This document shows positions 1 to 7,248 of a DNA stretch of 22,931 nucleotides, piece after piece. Made by a program: the position numbers and the translations under genes. The stretch lies in NCBI GenBank assembly GCA_027943245.1, contig JANDJZ010000610.1, forward strand, positions 1-22,931, given 5' to 3'. This DNA comes from Acanthamoeba sp. SK_2022b (Eukaryota; Discosea; Longamoebia; Acanthamoebidae). Numbering within the stretch: position 1 is the stretch's first letter; each line of letters begins with the position of its first letter. The notes under the pieces are model-generated. The model saw only the letters and a program-made list of their open reading frames with translations. It was not told the DNA's origin and made no database searches.

Positions 1-1070
1 ACCACAGCCATCACCACGCGGTGGGCTCGCCGCCCGTCGAGCACGCCGCCGGCGACGGGGGCGGCCATCGGCTGGGCGTGCCGCAGCAGAACCGCAAGTC
101 GGTGCTGGGCATCACGCTGGCGTCGAGCTCCGACTTTGGGATGGGCAAGGTCAAGGACGCCATCAAGCACAGCGGGTCGTCCATCGGCGTGCGCGGCGAG
201 GCGGCGGCGTCGTCGTCGCTCTCGGCCACGTCGTCGCCCGTGGCGGCGGTCAAGCGGCCCGGCCACCGGAGGCAGGGCTCGGTCGGCGGCCAGGAGATCC
301 TCAAGGTCAAGCCCGAGGAGGAGATCGAGGGCGAGGCGGGCAAGGAGCAGAAGAACATGGAGCAGATAATCAAGCTCTCCGACGAGCGCCTCCGCATCCT
401 CACCCGGTATACCGCCGCTCCCCTCTTTTTAAATTTTTAAACTAAAATTTAATTTTATTTAGAATTGTTATTATCAAGTTTATTATTTTTATTTAATATT
501 TATTTAATATTTAATTTATTATTATTTTTAATGAACTCGGCGACTCATCGGTGTGGGCTGCGCAGATCGAAGGACACGCTGAAGGCGCTGTTCAACTCCG
601 ACTCGCCCACGACGAGCCAGCAGTCGTCGCCGCTGACGTTCGTTGCGACGCCGTCGAGCGGCGGCGCGGCGGCGTCGGCGTCGTCGTCGTCGTTGAGCAC
701 GACAGCCTCGTCCGTTCCTTCGCCCCGTTCGGCCCACGGCGGCGCGCCGAGCCTGATCCCCGCGGGGCCCTCGACGTCGCTCTCGACGTCGACGACCCGG
801 CAGGCGCAGCAGGGCGTGCTGTCGCCTCGCCGGCGTCAGGGCAACGCCGCCGGCATCGACATCGTCGTCACGGACAACGACAGGGTCGAGGAGGAGGAGG
901 CTGGGACGACCAACGGCAAGGGCAACGCCAAGAAGATCCGCAGCAAGGCGGCGCGGAGGCTGGCCGCCGACCAGCTCTCGCCGCGCTCGGGACTGGCCGC
1001 CGGCGACGAGCCGGAGGTGGAGGCCGACGCGGGCCAGCTCCGACTGCGATCGCCCAGCGATTCGCCCTGA
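1..1070 (+). CDS. 3' part of an unidentified low-complexity protein, two exons
   Basis: The reading frame is open from the window edge (codons start at position 3), so the 5' end is missing. Exon a runs to 406; an AT-rich 159-nt GT-AG intron occupies 407-565; exon b is 566-1070, ending in TGA. The join gives ...RLRILTRSKDTLKALFNSDS, and the split Arg codon (405, 406, 566) keeps frame. The visible part is about 303 residues: a Ser/Ala/Gly-rich segment, a short charged helix-prone stretch (EEEIEGEAGKEQKNMEQI), then a long disordered Ser/Thr/Pro and basic tail with KKIRSKAARR, a possible nuclear-localisation-like patch. I recognise no domain. It may be the regulatory tail of a larger signalling or cytoskeletal protein lying upstream. 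The intron call is strong because composition changes sharply at both sites; the function is unknown. Confidence 0.6.
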
Positions 1071-1828
1071 TGTCGTCTTGTCTCTGCCCAACCAAGGAAA
1101 CAAAGCTTTACCCACAAGTTGCTGCGACAGGAAGCGATCGAATGAGCAATGGCGTTGCCCTCCCCCCGATGTTTTCCAGGCCTTGTGAGACAAGTCGTTG
1201 CGTCAAGGCCAGATCTCCAAGCTCAAGGCCTGCGTTGCCCTACACGCTCTGGTCTATTCCAGGCATTCCAACCAACGTTGTGCTCATAGAGAAGGGCAGC
1301 GCCGAGATCTAGATCATTCACGTCAAGACGCTGGAGCTGTGCGCCGGCCTCAGTCGCTCATCCTGCAGGTGTGCAAGCACAAGCAGCGCAAGAGCGTGCT
1401 GTCCAAGGACGACGTCGATCGACTCAAGTATCTCTACGAGACCGTCCACCTCATCAACTTCTACGTCTCCTCCCAATGTGTTGTGATATGGACAAATACC
1501 CTTGATGACCTCTCCCCGCAGGCCGCTGCCACCGCCGCGGTGGGCCACATATCATCCTCCTCAGCAACGGCGAGGCTGCCTTGCAGGTTCACGTGGTCAC
1601 ATGCAGGAAGGGAGAGAATGCGGGTGCGCACCGCCACGGAGGAGTCCGAACCCGCGTGCCCTTGATGCTCTCTGAGATTCCAGTGTTTGCTGGTAATAAC
1701 CCTGCAAACCGCCCCACCTTTCCAGGAAACCTTTCTCTTAACGGGCGAGTGCAAAAGCGCGCCAAAAAGGCGTTTTTTTGCGCGCGTTGTGGCAAGAAGC
1801 AGCGCTCCTTTTAACCCAGCGCGCCAAC
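1071..1828. other. Intergenic stretch with a possible decayed coding remnant
   Basis: No complete gene is seen. The + strand frame at about 1348-1470 reads as a credible protein (LILQVCKHKQRKSV, then SKDDVDRLKYLYETVHLINF), and a different frame just upstream (about 1266-1310) reads PTNVVLIEKGSAEI before a TAG. Together these suggest either short exons of a gene I could not assemble or a frameshifted relic. I do not recognise the family. The remainder up to the gene at 1829 shows no supported feature. Confidence 0.3.
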
Positions 1829-2463
1829 ATGACCACTCTCGATGACCTCGCCACAGCCATTGCCGATCTCAAAAAATCACAGGCTGCTTCGCAGAGGAAG
1901 CTGAAGAAGAAAGTGCTGAAGGCAGTTAAGAACTCAGAAAATCTACTGCAAAGGCAAGAGAAAACGGAGGCGAGTCTCGAGAGGATGCAGGCGCAGCTCC
2001 GTCGCTTACGCATCGAGAGCCGTGTTCGAGCTGCTCAGGAAAACAACCGCCACACCTACCACAACTTAGCTGCGGTACTCTTTTTCAACAAGAAGAAAGC
2101 CCCATCCCAGCTTTGCCTTACTCTGCCTCCTTTTAGGTGCCGAATGCCAAGGGCAAGCTGTGTAGCCCGGCCATTACAAGCGTTGATCAGATCAACGCCC
2201 TCCATGGCAAAGATCTCAACGACCTCCTCCAGTTCTATGGGCTAACTGCCAATGCCAAGGAGCATCTCTACCAGCGCCGTGCTCTTCTTGCTTCGAAGCT
2301 TGGTGTACGTGTCGAGCTCATCTACAACCACATTCGTGAAGGCCATGCTTCCGAGAGTGCTGCAGTGAGCTCCTCCAGCTCCAGCTCCAGTACTGTGCTG
2401 CAAGGCGAGGGAGCTGGTTCTTCCCCTTCTGGCTCCTGCTCTGAAGGCGAGGCAAGGGAGTAG
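1829..2463 (+). CDS. Small coiled-coil protein with SAP-like motif, two exons
   Basis: Exon 1 is 1829-2074 (82 codons from the first ATG of the coiled-coil frame), intron 2075-2136 (62 nt, GTACTC...TTTTAG, phase 0), exon 2 2137-2463, stop TAG; 190 aa. Residues about 10-75 are a Lys/Glu/Gln-rich amphipathic helix (KKKVLKAVKNSENLLQRQEK) likely to form a coiled coil. Residues about 95-135 (INALHGKDLNDLLQFYGLTA, then a Leu-rich helix with LLASKLGV) have the helix-turn-helix spacing of SAP domains, which bind DNA/RNA and end in a pattern like LKVPELKxxLKxxGL. The C-terminus is a Ser-rich acidic tail. A nuclear or nucleic-acid-binding role is inference. A similar fold could belong to another small helical hairpin domain. 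Confidence 0.6.
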
Positions 2464-2519
2464 GTCATCCCCTCTGTATACCTGTTCATAGCTGTTCATA
2501 AACGTCCATTTCCAACATG

Positions 2520-2960
2520 TTTCTTGGGTCACGGTCGATTGGCCTCTTTGCCGAGATCTGGTCGCCCGACAACCTCGCCGTCGACTACGCACCTGCTCGT
2601 AGGGCGGCCAGCTCCGCTGCACGCTCGCCGGACACCACCGCTGTCACCATCGTCGACTGGCAGCTCATACGCCTCGCCTCGACTTCATCGCCCGTGTCGA
2701 CCACACCCTCCTGGTCGGCGCAGGTGGCCAACACCTCCCACTCCTCCTCTTCGGCCGCCGCTGACATCCACGACTGGCACACGCTCACCTATTGCGCGCT
2801 CCAGCCAACAGCGCTGGCGGGAGCTGGAACGCAGCGAGGCGCAAGATCTGGCCGGCTCGCTCCCACCAGACCGCCGCCCCGCCCAGTCAGCTGTGCTCAC
2901 TCCAGTCCGGCCAGCCCTGCCAGTGCCGGGCGGGCCCATCACCAACTTGAGATGTCTTAA
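2520..2960 (+). pseudogene. Possible phosphotransferase (APH/CHK-kinase-like) relic
   Basis: One frame at 2517-2960 reads without a stop and contains SPDNLAVDY followed about 25 residues later by TTAVTIVDWQLIR. This is the order and spacing of the D-N-(L/I) metal-binding pattern and the 'V-IDWQ' DFG-equivalent of aminoglycoside phosphotransferase and choline/ecdysteroid-kinase-like proteins. The expected preceding His-Gly-Asp appears only in another frame (LGHGRL at about 2526) with Asp lost, and the sequence after the IDWQ-like motif no longer resembles the family. I infer a frameshifted fragment of the kinase C-lobe. It is short and low-complexity, so chance resemblance remains possible. 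Confidence 0.3.
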
Positions 2961-4043
2961 AAGAGGTACAGGAGGTGCATAGACACATGGCTGTGCCAGA
3001 GCAAGGAGCTGTCCCCATCTGCAACCGCGAAATGAACCTCTGAGACCACCTTACCCACCCACGGAGGTGGGGAATATCCTCGCCGCCCCTCCTTGGTTTC
3101 CTTTGGTTCATGTTCGCCTCGGGCTACCCGAGCACAGAGCTCTAGGAGACAAGTGGCCACTGCATCTTCTTGGTCTTTATCGCCGTCCATGCTGTTGGCA
3201 GGGAATGGAACATGGTTCAAATCTGGGTGGGAGTTGGGGAGGCAGATGGAAAGGCAAGGAGGTGAAGCCAAGAGGGAGAACTCAAACAGAGTGTTCAGAA
3301 AAAAGTAACAAGGCTGTGCTCAACAAAGCCTCTAACAAGGTCAAGGATCCCACCACCATCAACCAGTTGGTGAAGGGAAAGCAGGTCCAGTGACTCAAGA
3401 TTGAGAAGGCCACTATGTTTAAAGTAAAGGTCAAGCATCTCAAGACTGTCAACCGCAACACAAGAAACGTAATGTTCAAGCCTGGTCAGGAAGATGGTGG
3501 TAGAAGAATGCTGGCAACAACCAAGTGAACAGTACCAGATCAGTGAAAGCTCAGTCAAAGAAGCTCATGATGCTAAAAAACAAGAAGCAGCACATCACCT
3601 GGCCAGGAAAGCACCCACCAGATCCTTCAGCATACACTGTGGCTTCAGCAGTATGTGTGCGTTGCTGGGTGTTGAGGAGCAGTGCTAACAATTGTGCTAA
3701 CAAGAAGAACAGCCTGATCAAGAAACTGAATGCTGTGTTGGCCACTCTTAATGACAAGCTGGATGGCACCAGTGCCACTGGATCCTCTTCATTCCCCACT
3801 TCATTCCCCACTACAGCTGAGGCACACCATTCTACCGCCTCCTATACTACTGAGAACAGCAGGCTTCTTGCAATGCAAGCATGAGCCTGGACTTAAGTGC
3901 TTCCACCTCCCCTTGTTCCATTGCGCACCCTCTCTTGCTAGGCACCACTAATGACCAAAGTGCTAACGCCTCGCACGCGTGCGCGCTCAACATCGCCGCT
4001 GATGCCAAGCTCCACCCTAACTGGCGTGACCTGGCCGAGGGCC
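2961..4043. other. No recognised gene; lower-GC, Lys/Ser-rich reading frames
   Basis: From about 3290 to 3890 base composition drops compared with the GC-rich exons around it, and short Lys-rich frames alternate with stops (for example KGKQVQ* at 3393, MFKVKVKHLKTVNRN at about 3415, and a frame at 3525-3884 containing KNKKQHITWPGKHPPDP). None matches a family I know and no splice model joins them cleanly. It could be a decayed gene or transposon remnant. A direct duplication, TTCATTCCCCACTTCATTCCCCAC, lies near 3789-3812. About 3890-4043 probably trails the GH31 pseudogene on the other strand. Confidence 0.3.
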
Positions 4044-5111
4044 TCAGCGCCGTGCTGCCCTTTGGGAGCTGCGGTGGGCGCGCTGTGAGGCGGCAGCATC
4101 GAGCCTCCTGCACAACGGCGAGCCGATGGTGACGGCGGTGGTGCCAGCCGAGGGTGAGGAGTGGAACTTGACCTCCGTGGTGGCAGACGAGGCCCAGGGC
4201 GAGGTGTAGGCCAGGCTGATGCCGTCGTCCTCGTACAGGCTGCCACTGCCGGTGAGCGCGCCGCCCGCGCTGAACACGACCCATACCAGGGGGTCGACGG
4301 GGGTCATGGTGTCTTCATCGGAATGACCTCGCCTGCGCGCGCATACAGCGGGAGATCGGACAGCGTCCAGTCCGAGCGGCGGACCACATGGGGGCCTTTG
4401 TACACCGTCATGCCGTCCCACGAGACCCATCGGCCAGGCGGCAGCCAGACGTCCTTGGCCACGCGCTCAGAAAACTCATCTCTGGGCCTGGTGATGGGGC
4501 CGCCAGCACGTTGGGTCCGAACATGTACTGCTCGCGGAAGGCGTAGGCGCCCTCCTCCTTGGGCCATTCGTAGTAGAGCGGGTGGAGAGGTAGTTGTTCC
4601 ACCACTGCGCGTGTTGATCGTCCATGCTCTGGGAGCAGCCGCCGTAGTCGGTCCACCAGTAATCCACGCCCACCAGCAGTGGCGCGCCCATCACCATCGT
4701 GAACATAACGTTGCTGTAAGTCTGGTTGTCGTAATTACAGGGCACTGTAACCAGGGTCTTGGGGTCGATCCCGACCGCCTTGGCCACTTGCGGGTACACC
4801 GCTTGGCAGTGATCGACGCTGACCTGAGGGTGGAGATTGAGTGTGAGCTTGAGCGTGTGACCAATGACGTTTTTCTCGCTGTGCAGGTAATTGATGAAGG
4901 CCACAGGGTCGGGGAACAGCGTCTCGTTGAACGTGTATCCTCCCCATCCGTTGCATCCAGTGCTGGGCGGCGGCTGGATGTGCCTGCCATTGTTCAAAAC
5001 AGCGGCGGGAGAGGGTCAGTGGTGTGGGTGAGTAGGCGAGTAAGCGTACCAGCCCATATCGAGCGAGGCGTGGTTAAGCGGCAGGTCGTTCTGCTTGTAA
5101 GGGATCAAGAC
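4044..5111 (-). pseudogene. GH31 alpha-glucosidase pseudogene, internally deleted and frameshifted
   Basis: Read on the minus strand. Exon a (5111-5050) encodes VLIPYKQNDLPLNHASLDMG; intron 5049-4984 (GTACGC...GGCAG) splices to exon b (from 4983) giving LDMGWHIQPPPSTGCNGWGG, then YTFNETLFPDP, LKLTLNLHPQVSVDH and GVDYWWTDYGG. These are hallmarks of the glycoside hydrolase 31 barrel in the clade whose nucleophile Asp lies in the WW-D segment. At about 4583-4590 the frame jumps from ...AQWWNNYL directly to HPLYYEWPKEEGAYAFREQY, which in intact enzymes lies some 140-200 residues later. The removed part contains the acid/base Asp (WSHDIGGH) and the RWVQFG region. One-base losses near 4505 (VLAAP | ITRPRDEF) and 4310 (VIPMKT | PVDPLVW) break the C-terminal beta domain, which fades after GSLYEDDGISLAY. 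The N-terminal domain is absent upstream of 5111. Family assignment is firm; inactivity is inferred from the deletion. Confidence 0.85.
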
Positions 5112-5203
5112 CTGGTGTTGGGGGGTGATGGTATGCATGTATCAGCGAGAGACCGCCATCAACCATTCAGGTTCCTTTCGTCGACGTGCTACCAGTGGAG
5201 AAG

Positions 5204-5236
5204 CACTGGGCAAACGGAAGGTCGGAGGGACTCGAG
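5204..5236. repeat. Left copy of a 33-bp inverted repeat (CACTG end)
   Basis: This segment begins CACTGGGCAAACGG and ends GGACTCGAG. Its reverse complement occurs at 6843-6875 with 32 of 33 positions identical (the single difference lies in the middle). Outward orientation places CACTG at the left edge. A local hairpin CCAGTG-gagaag-CACTGG (5192-5209) overlaps the left boundary. Paired inverted repeats with CACTR/YAGTG ends are typical of CACTA-type and some related cut-and-paste DNA transposons; that assignment is inference. Confidence 0.75.
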
Positions 5237-5967
5237 CCACCTCCTAACTTTCACAGCAACTCGGTTGTTTGCGCCTGGCAAGTCGTAGGGCCTCGATGAA
5301 TACCGTGAGGTCACGGCTGCCTCGAGTGGCTGCCAGCAACAGCGAAACGCAGGCAACCGAGAGGATGAGGTGGCCAAGGAGATCCAGACAAAAAGACAAA
5401 CAAACTTGAGAATTGGTTCAAAGAAAGTGAGTAAAAACCGGGTTAAGGAAGAACACAAAAAAAAAGATAAAATATATATAAATAAAAAAAATAATAAATA
5501 TAAAAAACCTAACCTACGGAAATTTCATACATTCCGTAATCCAGGCAATTGCCCGGATGCCCCCCAGTATAAAAACGTTTCTGCCACACACGGCAGTCAA
5601 AGCGGAGTGCTCCCCAACGGGGCAGCACCAAGCGAGGTGCGGAGAACCCCTTTGATCTGTTCAGGGGTAGCCCGTACCCAGTTCATTTAATTGTGCATAC
5701 ATGTTGATGCAGGATCAACAACATGTCATGTTGCAAATCGCAACCCAGCAAGGCATATGCTTCCCCAGTTGAATTTGGCGCCTAATTTGGACCAAATCTT
5801 CTAGTAATTTTTATTACAGATGCTTCAATGCAGTGCACTACAACATAAAGAAGCAAACAAGGCGCAGGTCAAAAGGCGCCAAGAAGCGCCTCCACATACA
5901 ACCTACAATGTACATACATACATTTCTGATTTGTAAGTAACTGAGATTTGCTAATGATTTACACCAG
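5237..5967. other. Interval between left inverted repeat and AFG2 fragment; AT-rich
   Basis: No gene supported. About 5455-5515 is strongly A/T-rich (runs of A with ATATATA). A TATA-like AGTATAAAAACG lies at about 5568. The last part (about 5920-5967) behaves as the intron acceptor side of the AFG2 fragment, ending ATTTACACCAG. A minus-strand frame at 5189-5458 is open but has no recognisable content. Confidence 0.4.
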
Positions 5968-6085
5968 GTCTTGGTTGATGTGCCTAAGGTGCAGTGGGGA
6001 GACATTGGAGGACAGGAGGACACAAAGCAGAAGCTCAAAGAGGCAGCCAAGTGGCCTCTTAAGGTTTGGTGTCCTTCCATAGTTA

Positions 6086-6116
<31 letters not shown>

Positions 6117-6690
6117 TAGAAATGTGTTTATGATAGTGACCATGCACCACTCACCATGCATGTGTGGCCAGCACCCAGAGGCGTTCAAGTGGATGGTGAT
6201 ACGACCACCACGTGGCATTCTGCTCTACAGTCCACCAGGCTGCAAGACCCTCATGGCAAAGGCGCTCGCCACCAAATCCAGTGCCAACTTTATCACCATC
6301 AAGGTATGCCCAACATATACACCATGTGCTGAGTCTGCATGAGAGGGTAGGCTGACATCCTGCAACGACGCACAATCATCGCAGTCACAGGGCCCTGAGC
6401 TGTTCAGCAAGTGGGTTGGCGATTCAGAGCGAGCTGTGCGCAAAGTGTTCCCAAAGGCGTGCACTGCAGCTCCCTGCATTATCTTCTTCATGCGTCTCCC
6501 CCCCCTCCCGCCCACCCATTCAATTCCTGACAAGAAGTCGCTCTTTGCTCCCTAAATTGAGTGTTGCATGGCGCCGCATAAAGGACAAGATTGACGCACT
6601 GGCCGTGCACAGAGGCGGTGGCCCACTGACGGGCGTGAGGCAGAGGACGAGGAAGAGGCAGAGGACGAGGCAGAGGGTTATGGAAGGATA
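5968..6690 (+). pseudogene. AFG2: AFG2/SPATA5-like AAA-ATPase D2 domain fragment, decayed
   Basis: Three intron-separated segments are visible: 5968-6063 (VLVDVPKVQWGDIGGQEDTK, ending AAKWPLK), 6172-6303 (HPEAFKWMVIRPPRGILLYS, then PPGCKTLMAKALATKSSANF) and 6391-about 6490 ([20 protein letters not shown], ending APCIIFF). Introns 6064-6171 and 6304-6390 keep GT-AG and phase 0. PLKHPE, PPRG and GxSERAVR mark the AFG2/SPATA5 branch rather than CDC48. Family members load or remodel substrates in late pre-60S ribosome maturation. Damage: the Walker A loop lacks the Ser codon (GPPGCSKT became SPPGCKT), and a frame break follows FF. The Walker B/sensor continuation reads DKIDALAVHRGGG at 6584-6622 (DEID expected), then nonsense ending TAG near 6690. 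Domain D1 and the rest of D2 are absent. Retained introns argue against retrocopy origin; it is a gene fragment bounded by the inverted repeats. Confidence 0.82.
6086..6117 (+). repeat. (ATT)n microsatellite in AFG2-fragment intron
   Basis: A run of TTATTATTATTATTATT units lies within the intron 6064-6171 of the AFG2 fragment, directly visible in the sequence. Confidence 0.9.
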
Positions 6691-6842
6691 GCTGCGTTCT
6701 TGCAGGTTCTCGCTCTGTGTGTACCAGCCTTAACCTCGATAAAATCGCTTACCCCATACACTCGAACTTAACCTCCCCGTTTTTCTGGGCTGTCCTGCGA
6801 CTGGGGCTGGTCGCAGAGACTCGAGTCGGGTAGAGGGAAATT

Positions 6843-6875
6843 CTCGAGTCCCTCCGACCCTCCGTTTGCCCAGTG
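6843..6875. repeat. Right copy of a 33-bp inverted repeat (CAGTG end)
   Basis: Starts CTCGAGTCCCTCCGACC and ends GTTTGCCCAGTG; it is the reverse complement of 5204-5236 with one mismatch. The interval between the outer ends is 1672 bp. The dinucleotide AG precedes the left end (…AAG|CACTG) and follows the right end (CAGTG|AGG…), compatible with a 2-bp target duplication but too short to be evidence alone. Confidence 0.75.
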
Positions 6876-7149
6876 AGGCTTCAGGCGAGTATAAGATGGA
6901 TGCACTTCATAACCTGCGCGGAGGTTCAATCACATGGGCCCCGACGAACAGACCTACGGCCGACCTTGATCCCCAGTGCCGACCGGGCAGCAGGCCGCGG
7001 TGGCCAGGCGCGGACATAGGGACTTCGGAGTCGCCAAGTCGACAAAAGTCGCCAGCACGACAACCGACCTGGGCCATGCGACCTATCGAAGATCAAACGC
7101 GCGATACACTAACACCCTGACCTGGGGCAACCGGGCTCACCTGTTCAAC

Positions 7150-7157
7150 TATAAAAA
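7150..7157 (+). promoter_or_regulatory. TATA-like element of the CAA-domain gene
   Basis: TATAAAAAAA lies in an otherwise GC-balanced stretch 99 nt before the ATG at 7249, a plausible core promoter distance with a leader of about 70 nt. No transcription start evidence is available. Confidence 0.5.
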
Positions 7158-7248
7158 AACGCAAGGATCCTCCCTGTATTGATCCTCAATAGAATTAGTG
7201 CGATACCCAATAACTGCAACAACATCAGACCTATCTTACTCACAACAC

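Larger units (their letters stand above)
6691..7248. other. Upstream region of the CAA-domain gene; contains right inverted repeat
   Basis: No gene supported. It holds the right inverted repeat (6843-6875) and then the presumed promoter and 5' leader of the gene at 7249. A + strand frame open at 6866-7120 shows no recognisable domain and lacks conserved character. Confidence 0.45.

Noticed and set aside
3205..3235. tRNA-like T-arm (GGTTCAAATCTGGG)
   Set aside because: Flanking bases do not form a T stem and no D or anticodon arm or acceptor stem is found upstream.
5220..5245. tRNA B-box-like TCGAGTCC within the inverted repeat, minus strand
   Set aside because: The expected 5-bp stem does not pair and no A box lies at the right distance; the segment is better explained as a dispersed repeat end.
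4161..5288. 375-codon + strand open frame over the GH31 locus
   Set aside because: It is the antisense shadow of GH31 coding sequence, whose motifs and intron are clear on the minus strand.
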